Positions 1 to 6,407 are shown, counted from the first letter of the stretch. The stretch is 7,721 nucleotides of DNA from Christiangramia sp. (GCA_024644145.1 JAHELO010000049.1:1283-9003); one strand, 5' to 3'. The notes: generated from the sequence alone by a model not told the origin. Program-made: numbers and translations.

Positions 1-127
1 AGATCGCAATTTCGATTTCGGCTGAAGGAGACAGCAGGTTAAGTGAAAAAAGATTCTGAGTAGTTCTTTCCTGAGAATAAGATTTCAAAAACATGAATAA
101 TCCAATAATTACAAAGAGATGTTTCAT
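1..127 (-). CDS. Partial exported protein, N-terminal 42 residues only
   Basis: An open frame begins with ATG at 125-127 and runs off the left edge without a stop, giving 42 residues. The first 19 look like a Sec signal peptide: M-K-H, a hydrophobic core (LFVIIGLFMFL), then K-S-Y-S with likely cleavage before Q-E, a pattern common in Flavobacteria. The visible mature part starts about QERTTQNLFSLNLLSPS and then alternates charged and hydrophobic residues (EIEIAI), as a first beta strand would. An outer-membrane or periplasmic protein is therefore plausible, but the family cannot be named from this fragment. It lies downstream of the carA terminator in the same orientation, so it is probably transcribed separately. 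The alternative start at Met12 would destroy the signal peptide and is less likely. Confidence 0.75.
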   Translation of the reverse strand, partial: MKHLFVIIGLFMFLKSYSQERTTQNLFSLNLLSPSAEIEIAI

Positions 128-160
128 TCAGGAATTAAATTCTAACTATTAAAGCTAAGT

Positions 161-182
161 CAAATTACGATAATCGCAAATT
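161..182. repeat. Short direct repeat flanking a small palindrome upstream of the exported-protein gene
   Basis: CAAATT occurs at 161-166 and again at 177-182, a 16-base period, with the near-palindrome CGATAATCG (168-176) between. It lies 34 to 55 bases upstream of the partial exported-protein gene. It could be an operator or part of its promoter. On the minus strand the repeats read as AATTTG, resembling imperfect Bacteroidetes minus-7 boxes (TA-n-TTTG at one copy and TA-nnn-TTTG at the other, each one base off the standard spacing). AT-rich DNA makes such repeats fairly common, so this is tentative. Confidence 0.25.
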
Positions 183-202
183 TTATTTTTAATAACGGAA
201 AT

Positions 203-229
203 TAAAAAAGCCGGAAATCATTCCGGCTT
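203..229 (-). terminator. Intrinsic terminator after carA
   Basis: Read on the minus strand, a perfect 9-bp stem (AAGCCGGAA / TTCCGGCTT, arms 221-229 and 208-216) encloses a TGAT loop and is followed at once by a run of six T (complement of 204-209), partly overlapping the stem's last bases. It starts 28 bases past the carA stop codon. Stem strength and T-tract make this a convincing Rho-independent terminator that separates carA from the exported-protein gene. Confidence 0.9.
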
Positions 230-256
230 GTAATTTTTATATACTAAAATTCTCTG

Positions 257-1369
257 TTAAGCTTTTACTGTTTTGATCCTTTCAATAAACTCATCAAAAA
301 GATAACTAGCATCATGCGGGCCCGGGCTAGCTTCAGGATGGTATTGTACAGAAAAAGTATTTTTATTTTTCAGCGCTAAACCACCTACGGTCCCATCATT
401 TAAACATATGTGAGTTACTTCAACATCGGGATGCGCTTCAGTTTGCTCCTTATCTACAGAAAACCCGTGATTCTGAGATGTAATTTCTCCTTTTCCAGAA
501 ACCATGTTTTTCACTGGATGATTAATCCCACGATGTCCATGATGCATTTTATAGGTTTTAATCCCATTGGCAAGAGCAATGATCTGGTGCCCCAGGCAAA
601 TACCAAATAACGGATGATCGTTTTCTATAATAGTTTTAGTTACCTCAATAGCACTGTCTAATGGCTGTGGATCACCAGGTCCGTTTGAAAGGAAATAACC
701 ATCTGGATTCCATTCTTTCATCTCTTCATAGGTAGCATCATAAGGAAACACCTTAATATAGGCATCTCTTTCAGCCAGGTTTCGAAGAATATTGGTTTTA
801 ATCCCTACATCCAGAGCTGCGATCTTATAAGTAGCATCTTCTTTCCCATAATAATATGGCTCTTTAGTAGAAACCTTAGAAGCAAGCTCAAGGCCATTCA
901 TATCAGGTACTTCTGAAAGCTCCTTTTTCAATCCGTCAAGATTCTCAACATCTGTAGAAATAATCGCGTTCATCGCACCATTTTCACGAATATAGGTAAC
1001 TAAAGCACGTGTATCTACATCTGAGATAGCGAAAATATTATTCTCTTCAAGAAATTGTTCCAGGGTTTTATCTGCAGCAGGTCTCGATTGTGTATAACTG
1101 AAATTTTTACAAATAAGACCTGAAATTTTTGCAGAGCAAGATTCGTTTTCATCTTCATTGGTTCCATAGTTACCAATATGAGCGTTGGTGGTAACCATTA
1201 ACTGACCGTAATAAGATGGATCTGTAAAGATTTCCTGATACCCGGTCATCCCGGTATTAAAACAAATTTCCCCAACGGCGCTGCCTTCCTTGTTGCCAAC
1301 GGCCTTCCCATAGAAAATAGTTCCGTCTTCTAGTAAAATAATTGCCTTACGTTTAACCTGATATTTCAT
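257..1369 (-). CDS. carA: Carbamoyl-phosphate synthase small (glutaminase) subunit CarA
   Basis: CarA hydrolyses glutamine and passes ammonia to the large subunit CarB, which makes carbamoyl phosphate for pyrimidine and arginine synthesis in the cytosol. With the ATG at 1367-1369 the protein has 370 residues, close to the family norm. The N-terminal CarA domain covers about residues 5-140 (GTIFYG, FNTGMTGYQEI, SDVDTRALV). The class I glutamine amidotransferase domain covers about 180-365, with FLSNGPGDP, the nucleophile Cys258 in GICLGHQ, and His344 and Glu346 in QYHPEA, so the catalytic triad is complete. An in-frame TTG ten codons upstream (1397-1399) extends the frame, but it forms the last three bases of the likely minus-7 box and so should not be on the transcript. 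The protein sequence also begins naturally at MKYQVKRKAI. No carB is in view. The gene has its own promoter and terminator. Confidence 0.97.
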   Translation of the reverse strand: MKYQVKRKAIILLEDGTIFYGKAVGNKEGSAVGEICFNTGMTGYQEIFTDPSYYGQLMVTTNAHIGNYGTNEDENESCSAKISGLICKNFSYTQSRPAADKTLEQFLEENNIFAISDVDTRALVTYIRENGAMNAIISTDVENLDGLKKELSEVPDMNGLELASKVSTKEPYYYGKEDATYKIAALDVGIKTNILRNLAERDAYIKVFPYDATYEEMKEWNPDGYFLSNGPGDPQPLDSAIEVTKTIIENDHPLFGICLGHQIIALANGIKTYKMHHGHRGINHPVKNMVSGKGEITSQNHGFSVDKEQTEAHPDVEVTHICLNDGTVGGLALKNKNTFSVQYHPEASPGPHDASYLFDEFIERIKTVKA

Positions 1370-1396
1370 AGCTGTGTTATAGTGTTGCTGTGCGTG

Positions 1397-1427
1397 CAAA
1401 ATTAATCAAATAATTACAGGGTATAAA
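1397..1427 (-). promoter_or_regulatory. Predicted Bacteroidetes-type promoter for carA
   Basis: On the minus strand TAATTTTG (1397-1404) matches the Bacteroidetes minus-7 consensus TAnnTTTG exactly. TTTA at 1424-1427 matches the minus-33 TTTG in three of four positions at a 19-base spacing, which is within the usual range. Transcription would start near 1390, giving a leader of about 20 bases before the carA ATG. The minus-33 element sits inside the T-tract of the rplQ terminator. The prediction rests on consensus matching only. Confidence 0.6.
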
Positions 1428-1458
1428 AAAAGGATAAACTATTAAAGTTTATCCTTTT
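1425..1458 (-). terminator. Intrinsic terminator ending the ribosomal-protein operon
   Basis: On the minus strand a 13-bp stem (AAAAGGATAAACT, 1446-1458, with its complement at 1428-1440) closes a TTAAT loop and is followed by an unbroken run of seven T (complement of 1425-1431), which overlaps the stem's end. It begins 28 bases after the rplQ stop codon. The run of A on the leading side means the hairpin could also work weakly for any plus-strand transcript, but there is no plus-strand gene here. Confidence 0.88.
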
Positions 1459-1486
1459 AAAATTTAGACTGAAATAAGAATCATTT

Positions 1487-2029
1487 CTATTCTTCTTTTT
1501 TATCGTCTTTTTTTTCTGCCTTAGACTCTTCAGCTTTAGGCTCTTCTTTTTTCGTTTCTTTAGCAGAAGCATCTTTAGGCTGTGCAGTAGAAGCAGTATC
1601 CTCTGTCTTCTTCTTACCAGCACGACGAGTAGATTTTTTCTTTTTCGGCTTCTCACCTACATTATAGGTTTCGTTGAAGTCTACAAGTTCTACAAGTGCC
1701 ATTTCTGCAGCATCACCAAGACGGCTACCTAGTTTGATAACTCTGGTATAACCTCCCGGTCGATCTCCTACCTTAGGAGCAACTTCGCGAAACAGTTCAC
1801 TTACTGCTTCTTTGCTTCTAAGCTTACTAAATACGATACGTCTGTTATGAGTAGTATCTTCTTTAGATTTGGTTACCAAAGGCTCAACAAAAACCTTAAG
1901 GGCTTTAGCTTTAGCAACAGTAGTATTGATGCGTTTATGTTCAATTAGGGAACAAGCCATGTTCGCAAGCATAGCCCTGCGGTGTGCAGTCTTTCTACCT
2001 AAATGATTTATTTTCTTTCCGTGTCTCAT
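1487..2029 (-). CDS. rplQ: 50S ribosomal protein L17 (bL17) with long K/E-rich tail
   Basis: bL17 binds 23S rRNA near the peptide exit tunnel. Residues 1-120 are the conserved domain: [20 protein letters not shown] at the start, [15 protein letters not shown], then [24 protein letters not shown]. Residues about 125-180 form an added low-complexity tail rich in Lys, Glu, Ala and Ser, making the protein 180 residues against about 120-130 in E. coli. Such tails occur in Bacteroidetes L17 and are presumably disordered. The gene is last in the alpha operon as in E. coli, 95 bases after rpoA and followed by a strong terminator. There is no Shine-Dalgarno sequence: the bases before the ATG are A-rich (AAAAAATGTC). 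Confidence 0.97.
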   Translation of the reverse strand: MRHGKKINHLGRKTAHRRAMLANMACSLIEHKRINTTVAKAKALKVFVEPLVTKSKEDTTHNRRIVFSKLRSKEAVSELFREVAPKVGDRPGGYTRVIKLGSRLGDAAEMALVELVDFNETYNVGEKPKKKKSTRRAGKKKTEDTASTAQPKDASAKETKKEEPKAEESKAEKKDDKKEE

Positions 2030-2090
2030 GACATTTTTTGTTTCATCATCTTGCTGCGACCCATTTTGAGGAGCAAATTATGACGGTTAT

Positions 2091-2124
2091 TTATATTAAA
2101 ATATAATAGTAAAATTACTTACTA
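2091..2124 (-). other. Two adjacent AT-only hairpins in the rpoA-rplQ spacer
   Basis: The spacer between rpoA and rplQ (2030-2124) opens with two inverted repeats. TAGTAA (2119-2124) pairs with TTACTA (2107-2112) around a six-base loop, and the 16-base perfect palindrome at 2091-2106 reads the same on both strands. The first begins immediately after the rpoA stop codon. Neither is followed by a T-tract, so they do not look like terminators. They might protect or process the mRNA between genes of different demand. Pairs are all or nearly all A-T, so stability is low. Confidence 0.3.
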
Positions 2125-3117
2125 CTAGTCTTTATCCAGTTTATATTTAGACAGATCCATACCAAAGTTCAATCCTTTGTTACTTACAAGTTCTTCCAAC
2201 TCGGTAAGTGATTTTTTACCGAAGTTTCTAAACTTCATCAAATCATTTTTGTTGTAAGAAACAAGATCACCAAGAGTATCTACTTCAGCTGCTTTAAGAC
2301 AGTTTAAAGCTCTAACAGATAGATCAAGATCTACCAACTTCGTCTTAAGAAGTTGTCTCATGTGAAGAGATTCTTCATCATAAGTTTCAGTTTGAGCGAT
2401 CTCATCAGCCTCAAGAGTTATTCTCTCATCAGAGAACAACATAAAGTGGTGAATAAGCGTCTTAGCTGCTTCAGTTAAAGCATCTTTAGGATGTATAGAA
2501 CCGTCACTGATAATTTCAAATACCAGTTTTTCATAGTCAGTCTTTTGCTCCACACGATAGTTCTCGATGCTATATTTTACATTCTTAATAGGAGTGTAAA
2601 TAGAATCGGTAAATATTGTACCTAAAGGAGCATTGGCTTTTTTGTTTTCTTCAGCCGGAACATAACCTCTACCTTTCTCGATAGTAACCTCCATATTCAA
2701 GCTTACTTTCTTATCCATATGACAGATTACCTGGTCTGGATTAAGAATTTGAAAACCTGAGATGAATTTCTGGAAGTGACCGGCAGTTAACTGATCCTCT
2801 CCGGAAACAGAAATGGTAACCGATTCGTTATCGATCTCATCGATTTGCCTTTTAAATCTGATTTGTTTCAGGTTAAGGATTATCTCGGTTACATCTTCCA
2901 CTACACCTGCAATGGTAGAGAATTCGTGATCTACACCTTCAATGCGTACTGAAGTGATCGCGAAACCTTCCAAAGAAGATAAAAGCACTCGTCTTAAAGC
3001 GTTACCAACGGTTAATCCATATCCAGGTTCCAAAGGGCGAAATTCAAATTTCCCTTCGAAATCGGTTGAATCAATCATTATAACTTTATCGGGCTTCTGA
3101 AAATTTAGTATTGCCAT
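2125..3117 (-). CDS. rpoA: DNA-directed RNA polymerase alpha subunit
   Basis: The alpha dimer seeds assembly of core RNA polymerase, and its C-terminal domain contacts UP-element DNA and activators. The protein has 330 residues, typical for the family. The N-terminal assembly and dimerisation domain spans about 1-235, with [20 protein letters not shown] at 24-43 and the GRGY motif at 149-152. A flexible linker rich in Glu (about 236-255) leads to the C-terminal helical domain at 256-325. Arg269 and Asn282 in [10 protein letters not shown], and Lys302-Ser303 in GKKSLTE, match the E. coli DNA-binding residues R265, N268 and K298-S299, so the domain looks functional. The gene lies 22 bases after rpsD and ends in three consecutive in-frame stop codons (TAG TAG TAA). 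Confidence 0.98.
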   Translation of the reverse strand: MAILNFQKPDKVIMIDSTDFEGKFEFRPLEPGYGLTVGNALRRVLLSSLEGFAITSVRIEGVDHEFSTIAGVVEDVTEIILNLKQIRFKRQIDEIDNESVTISVSGEDQLTAGHFQKFISGFQILNPDQVICHMDKKVSLNMEVTIEKGRGYVPAEENKKANAPLGTIFTDSIYTPIKNVKYSIENYRVEQKTDYEKLVFEIISDGSIHPKDALTEAAKTLIHHFMLFSDERITLEADEIAQTETYDEESLHMRQLLKTKLVDLDLSVRALNCLKAAEVDTLGDLVSYNKNDLMKFRNFGKKSLTELEELVSNKGLNFGMDLSKYKLDKD

Positions 3118-3139
3118 ATTTCGACTTCTGTGTGAATTA

Positions 3140-3745
3140 TTATTTCGAATATAATTCGACTATAAATTGTTCATTAATGTTTTCAGGAATCTGGACTCTT
3201 CCAGGTACTGAAACGAAAGTTCCTTCTTTCTTTTCTGAATTCCAGGTGATCCATTCGTAAACACTGCTGTTATTTGATAATGACTCCTGAATCACAGCAA
3301 GTGATTTAGATTTTTCTCTAACTCCAACAACATCACCAGCCTTTAATTGATAAGATGGAATGTTCACTAGTTCTCCGTTTACTGTGATGTGACGGTGACC
3401 TACTAACTGACGGGCAGCTCTTCTAGAAGGCGCTACACCCATACGGTACACTACGTTATCTAAACGGGACTCACAAAGTTGAAGAAGCACCTCACCAGTA
3501 ATTCCCTGGGCACGGGTTGCTTTTTCGAACATGTTGCGGAATTGACGCTCAAGAATACCATAGGTATACTTGGCTTTTTGCTTCTCCATTAACTGGATCG
3601 CATATTCAGATTTCTTACCGCGACGACGGTTATTACCGTGCTGTCCCGGAGGATAATTTCTTTTTTCGAAAGATTTGTCGTCTCCAAAAATAGCTTCACC
3701 GAACTTACGGGCTATTTTAGTTTTTGGACCAGTATATCTTGCCAT
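3140..3745 (-). CDS. rpsD: 30S ribosomal protein S4 (uS4), zinc-free form
   Basis: uS4 binds the 16S rRNA 5' domain, starts 30S assembly and helps control decoding fidelity. In E. coli it is also the autogenous repressor of the alpha operon. The protein has 201 residues. The N-terminal region (1-90) has [17 protein letters not shown] and the basic stretch [18 protein letters not shown]. The S4 RNA-binding domain begins at 93 with [11 protein letters not shown] and runs to about 155 ([17 protein letters not shown]). The C-terminus has the [11 protein letters not shown] segment. The only cysteine is Cys91, so this is the form without the N-terminal zinc-binding cysteines found in some orthologues. 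The position between rpsK and rpoA is that of the E. coli alpha operon. It ends with tandem TAA TAA. Confidence 0.98.
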   Translation of the reverse strand: MARYTGPKTKIARKFGEAIFGDDKSFEKRNYPPGQHGNNRRRGKKSEYAIQLMEKQKAKYTYGILERQFRNMFEKATRAQGITGEVLLQLCESRLDNVVYRMGVAPSRRAARQLVGHRHITVNGELVNIPSYQLKAGDVVGVREKSKSLAVIQESLSNNSSVYEWITWNSEKKEGTFVSVPGRVQIPENINEQFIVELYSK

Positions 3746-3767
3746 TACTATAGTTGTTTTAGAAAGG

Positions 3768-3801
3768 GATTATGAATTAAGGCATTAGTCCTTCGATAAT
3801 C
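3768..3801 (-). promoter_or_regulatory. Candidate structured leader before rpsD
   Basis: The 83-base rpsK-rpsD spacer (3746-3828) can form a nested hairpin on the minus strand. The outer arms GATTAT (3796-3801) and ATAATC (3768-3773) are perfect complements. Inside them, AAGG (3790-3793) pairs with CCTT (3779-3782) around a seven-base loop. The segment includes ATCGAAGGA (3789-3797), which also occurs in the leader before rpmJ. No TAnnTTTG promoter box is visible here, so any role would act on the operon mRNA, for example in translational control or processing. The stems are short and the function is inferred. Confidence 0.35.
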
Positions 3802-3828
3802 TAAATCCTCTCCTATTATTAAATTTTA

Positions 3829-4233
3829 TTAAACTCTACGTCTCTTAGGTGGACGACAACCGTTGTGCGGAAGTGGAGTAACATCGATAATCTCAGTCAC
3901 TTCTATTCCATTGTTATGGATAGACCTGATTGCAGATTCTCTACCGTTTCCAGGACCTTTTACATACACCTTTACTTTACGCAATCCAGCTTCGTGAGCT
4001 ACTTTTGAAGCATCTTCAGCAGCTAACTGCGCAGCATAAGGAGTATTTTTCTTAGATCCTCTAAAGCCCATCTTACCAGCAGATGACCATGCTACAACAT
4101 CACCCTTCTTATTTGTAAGAGAAATAATGATATTGTTGAAAGAAGCAGTCACGTGAGCTTCACCGTTTGCTTCAACGATTACTTTACGTTTCTTCTGAGT
4201 CTTACCGGCCTTTTGATTTGTCTTCTTTGCCAT
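3829..4233 (-). CDS. rpsK: 30S ribosomal protein S11 (uS11)
   Basis: uS11 forms part of the 30S platform and binds 16S rRNA near the mRNA exit (E-site) side. The protein has 134 residues. A basic N-terminal extension (1-17, [17 protein letters not shown]) precedes the conserved core, with [14 protein letters not shown] at 27-40, AAEDASK at 71-77, and [15 protein letters not shown] at 91-105. It ends in the invariant [13 protein letters not shown]. The Asn124-Gly125 pair corresponds to the site that is converted to isoaspartate in E. coli S11, so the same modification is possible here. The gene lies eight bases after rpsM, with no Shine-Dalgarno sequence, and ends with tandem TAA TAA followed by an 83-base spacer. 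Confidence 0.98.
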   Translation of the reverse strand: MAKKTNQKAGKTQKKRKVIVEANGEAHVTASFNNIIISLTNKKGDVVAWSSAGKMGFRGSKKNTPYAAQLAAEDASKVAHEAGLRKVKVYVKGPGNGRESAIRSIHNNGIEVTEIIDVTPLPHNGCRPPKRRRV

Positions 4234-4241
4234 ACTACTTA

Positions 4242-4616
4242 CTATTTAGTTGCTTTTTTCTTGTTAGCAACTGTTTTTCTTCTACCTTTTCTGGTTCTGG
4301 AGTTGTTCTTGGTTCTCTGACCTCTTAAAGGTAATCCCGCTCTGTGACGAATTCCTCTGTAACATCCAATGTCCATAAGACGTTTGATGCTCATCTGAAC
4401 TTCAGTACGCAACTCACCTTCGATTGTAAACTGACCAACGGCTTCACGAATTTTACCGATTTCATCATCGTCCCATTCAGAAACTTTCTTACTCTCGTCT
4501 ACTTTAGCTTGTGCAAGTATCTCCTGAGCCCTGCTTCTGCCAATTCCGAAGATATAGGTCAATGCTATAACTCCTCGCTTTTGTTTAGGTATATCTACCC
4601 CTGCAATTCTTGCCAT
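4242..4616 (-). CDS. rpsM: 30S ribosomal protein S13 (uS13)
   Basis: uS13 sits in the head of the 30S subunit and forms intersubunit bridges and contacts with the P-site tRNA. The protein has 124 residues, close to the usual length. It opens with [20 protein letters not shown], has the helix-two-turn-helix segment [14 protein letters not shown] (21-34), and carries the signature [16 protein letters not shown] at 88-103. A very basic tail ([20 protein letters not shown]) follows. The start is fixed by its position only two bases after the rpmJ stop codon, which suggests translational coupling. The gene ends in tandem TAG TAA. Confidence 0.98.
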   Translation of the reverse strand: MARIAGVDIPKQKRGVIALTYIFGIGRSRAQEILAQAKVDESKKVSEWDDDEIGKIREAVGQFTIEGELRTEVQMSIKRLMDIGCYRGIRHRAGLPLRGQRTKNNSRTRKGRRKTVANKKKATK

Positions 4617-4618
4617 AA

Positions 4619-4735
4619 TTAGCCTTGTCTTTGTTTAAATCTAGGATTCTTTTTGTTAATTACGTAAAGGCGCCCTTTCCTGCGTACGATCTTGCAGTCG
4701 GCACTTCTCTTTTTTATTGATGCTCTAACTTTCAT
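4619..4735 (-). CDS. rpmJ: 50S ribosomal protein L36 (bL36), zinc-free form
   Basis: This 38-codon gene encodes bL36, the smallest ribosomal protein, which stabilises 23S rRNA. The translation starts [19 protein letters not shown] and ends PRFKQRQG, matching the family over its full length. The zinc-binding form carries C11, C14, C27 and H33. Here the residues are Ser11, Cys14, Asn27 and Phe33, so three of the four ligands are lost and the protein should not bind zinc. It is the first gene after the 116-base infA spacer and therefore the first reading frame downstream of the predicted internal promoter. It is separated from rpsM by two bases. The bases before the ATG (AAAAAGAGATAAG) are A-rich without a good Shine-Dalgarno sequence. 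Confidence 0.96.
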   Translation of the reverse strand: MKVRASIKKRSADCKIVRRKGRLYVINKKNPRFKQRQG

Positions 4736-4806
4736 CTTATCTCTTTTTAATTCACCGGCAGAGCTTTAACTCCTTCGATGAAATTTTAGCCGTCATAAAT
4801 TTTTCA
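4736..4806 (-). promoter_or_regulatory. Candidate structured mRNA leader before rpmJ-rpsM
   Basis: If transcription starts just below the predicted promoter, the rpmJ mRNA has a leader of about 70 bases. On the minus strand, the arm at 4777-4785 pairs with 4749-4756 (eight pairs including one G-T, one bulged T). Inside it, GGAGT (4769-4773) pairs with GCTCT (4760-4764) around a four-base loop. The leader carries ATCGAAGGA (4771-4779), shared with the rpsD leader, and a Shine-Dalgarno-like AAGGAG (4770-4775) that is not next to any start codon. In E. coli, S4 represses the alpha operon through a structured leader just before rpsM, so autogenous control here is a reasonable guess, but it is not shown. 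Confidence 0.4.
4752..4796 (-). CDS. Possible 14-codon upstream reading frame in the rpmJ leader
   Basis: An ATG at 4794-4796 opens a frame of 14 codons ([14 protein letters not shown]) ending in TGA at 4752-4754, 16 bases before the rpmJ start. It lies wholly within the predicted leader, and its ATG would come about ten bases after the inferred transcription start. Its frame spans the paired segments, so translating it would disrupt the hairpins. A frame of this size arises easily by chance and I see no family resemblance, so it is listed only as a possibility. Confidence 0.15.
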   Translation of the reverse strand: MTAKISSKELKLCR

Positions 4807-4811
4807 GAGTG

Positions 4812-4843
4812 CAAAAGTATAAAAAATTTATAAAAGGCTGAAA
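4812..4843 (-). promoter_or_regulatory. Predicted internal promoter for the rpmJ-rplQ genes
   Basis: On the minus strand TACTTTTG (4812-4819) is an exact match to the Bacteroidetes minus-7 consensus TAnnTTTG. TTTC (4840-4843) matches the minus-33 TTTG in three of four positions with a 20-base spacing. The region between is A/T-only apart from three bases. It lies eight bases after the infA stop codon, in the widest spacer of the ribosomal cluster. It would let the alpha-operon part, including rpoA, be expressed independently of the upstream spc genes. Predicted from consensus only. Confidence 0.6.
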
Positions 4844-4851
4844 ATTACTTT

Positions 4852-5067
4852 TTAGTATCTGTAAGTTATTCGAGCCTTAGTTAAATCATAAGGACTCATT
4901 TCCAGTTTTACTTTATCCCCTGGGAGCAATTTAATGTAATGCATACGCATCTTCCCGGAGATATGAGCAGTCACGACGTGACCATTCTCCAATTCCACAC
5001 GAAACATCGCATTAGACAATGCTTCAATGATAGTTCCGTCCTGTTCAATTGGTGGTTGTTTTGCCAT
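4852..5067 (-). CDS. infA: Translation initiation factor IF-1
   Basis: IF1 binds the 30S A site during initiation and helps IF2 and IF3 select the initiator tRNA. The protein has 71 residues, the normal size, and is a single OB fold of the S1 type. Recognisable family segments are [17 protein letters not shown] at the start, then [20 protein letters not shown] (21-40), [17 protein letters not shown] (40-56) and the ending [14 protein letters not shown]. The start ATG lies two bases after the secY stop codon, implying translational coupling. In this cluster infA directly follows secY, without adk or map between. Confidence 0.98.
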   Translation of the reverse strand: MAKQPPIEQDGTIIEALSNAMFRVELENGHVVTAHISGKMRMHYIKLLPGDKVKLEMSPYDLTKARITYRY

Positions 5068-5069
5068 AA

Positions 5070-6407
5070 TTAAGCTACTGCTTTTCTGTTTTTACCTGTT
5101 TTCATTAATCCGTCATAGTGTCTATTCAACAAGTATGAATTCACTTGCTGCATAGTATCTATTGCAACTCCTACCATAATTAATAGCGAGGTACCTCCAA
5201 AGAATAACGCCCAACTCTGCTGTACACCCAGCAAAGAGAATACTATCGCAGGGAACACTGCAATAAGCGCCAGGAATATAGATCCTGGAAGGGTTATTTG
5301 AGACATGATACGATCCAGATATTCAGCAGTTTCAGTTCCCGGACGAATACCAGGAATAAAACCACCACTTCTCTTAAGATCGTCTGCCATTTTATTAGTT
5401 GGAACAGTGATCGCTGTATAGAAATAAGTAAATATTATAATCAATAAAGCGAACACAAGGTTGTACCAAAATCCGAATATGTTCTGAAATGCTGCAGTTA
5501 CGCCCTGTGCAGTATCTGAATCTGAAAGACCAGCTACAGCTACAGGAATAAACATAATTGCCTGAGCAAAGATGATAGGCATAACTCCTGATGCATTCAG
5601 TTTTAACGGAATATATTGTCTAGACCCGAAAACATTCTTTTCATATCCACCTGAGGCAGATCTTCTGGCATATTGCACTGGGATCTGACGAACCGCCATT
5701 ACCAGCATAACTGAAGCCATAATAATGGCAAACCAGATAACTAATTCAATCAGTATCATCACCAGACCACCATTCGATTCAAATACTCTTGAAGCGAATT
5801 CCTGAATAAAGGCCTGAGGCAGGGTGGCAATAATACCAACCATAATCAACAATGAAATACCGTTACCAATACCTTTATCTGTGATCTTCTCACCCAGCCA
5901 CATCGCGAAAATGGTACCCGTTGTAAGGATAATCACCGATGAAATTACAAAGGTCAAGTTATCTCCTAACATAAAAGCTTCCCCCGGCAAGGTTGCGAAC
6001 AGGTTATAAATGTAACCTGGACCCTGTACCAGAGTGATAGCGATTGTTAACCAACGTGTGATCTGATTAATCTTCTTTCGCCCACTTTCACCTTCTTTCT
6101 GAAGTTTCTGAAGATAAGGAATCGCGATCCCCATCAACTGCACCACGATAGAAGCAGAGATATAAGGCATAATACCTAATGCAAAAACAGAGGCGTTAGA
6201 AAACGCACCTCCGGTAAAGGCATTAAGCAGTCCTAATAATCCGCTATCAGTCTGGCTCGCCAGATTAGAAAGCTGAGCGGCATCGATTCCGGGAAGCACT
6301 ACCTGCGCCCCGAAACGATATACCAAAAGCAAACCGAGGGTTACTAAAATTCTGTTTTTTAGCTCCTCGATTTTCCAAATATTCTTAATCGTATTGATGA
6401 ATTTCAT
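5070..6407 (-). CDS. secY: Protein translocase channel subunit SecY
   Basis: SecY is the inner-membrane pore of the Sec translocon, working with SecE, SecG, SecA and the ribosome to export or insert proteins. The protein has 445 residues with ten hydrophobic segments, roughly 20-37, 73-98, 118-136, 152-171, 183-198, 213-238, 271-293, 311-333, 371-393 and 401-418. The plug region lies around 55-70 ([16 protein letters not shown]). The conserved motif [15 protein letters not shown] is at 172-186. The cytosolic loops [11 protein letters not shown] (240-250) and [13 protein letters not shown] (345-357), which face the ribosome and SecA, are intact. The gene starts 11 bases after rplO. Embedding secY among ribosomal genes is the standard spc arrangement. 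No secE or secG is in view. Confidence 0.98.
   Translation of the reverse strand: MKFINTIKNIWKIEELKNRILVTLGLLLVYRFGAQVVLPGIDAAQLSNLASQTDSGLLGLLNAFTGGAFSNASVFALGIMPYISASIVVQLMGIAIPYLQKLQKEGESGRKKINQITRWLTIAITLVQGPGYIYNLFATLPGEAFMLGDNLTFVISSVIILTTGTIFAMWLGEKITDKGIGNGISLLIMVGIIATLPQAFIQEFASRVFESNGGLVMILIELVIWFAIIMASVMLVMAVRQIPVQYARRSASGGYEKNVFGSRQYIPLKLNASGVMPIIFAQAIMFIPVAVAGLSDSDTAQGVTAAFQNIFGFWYNLVFALLIIIFTYFYTAITVPTNKMADDLKRSGGFIPGIRPGTETAEYLDRIMSQITLPGSIFLALIAVFPAIVFSLLGVQQSWALFFGGTSLLIMVGVAIDTMQQVNSYLLNRHYDGLMKTGKNRKAVA

Noticed and set aside
410..610. Plus-strand open frame inside carA
   Set aside because: It lies opposite well-conserved carA coding sequence including the catalytic region, and its translation shows no recognisable protein features.
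1370..1399. Upstream TTG start for carA adding ten residues
   Set aside because: The TTG is part of the predicted minus-7 box, and the family-like N-terminus begins at the downstream ATG.
1414..1656. An 80-codon minus-strand frame overlapping the end of rplQ
   Set aside because: It is the same A/G-rich tail of rplQ read in another frame, giving a Lys/Leu/Arg-rich string with no domain pattern, and it runs through the terminator hairpin.
4344..4622. Plus-strand open frame opposite rpsM
   Set aside because: It is antisense to a conserved ribosomal protein gene and is best explained as a shadow of its codon usage.
5824..6009. Plus-strand open frame opposite secY
   Set aside because: It is antisense to conserved membrane segments of SecY, with no promoter or independent support.
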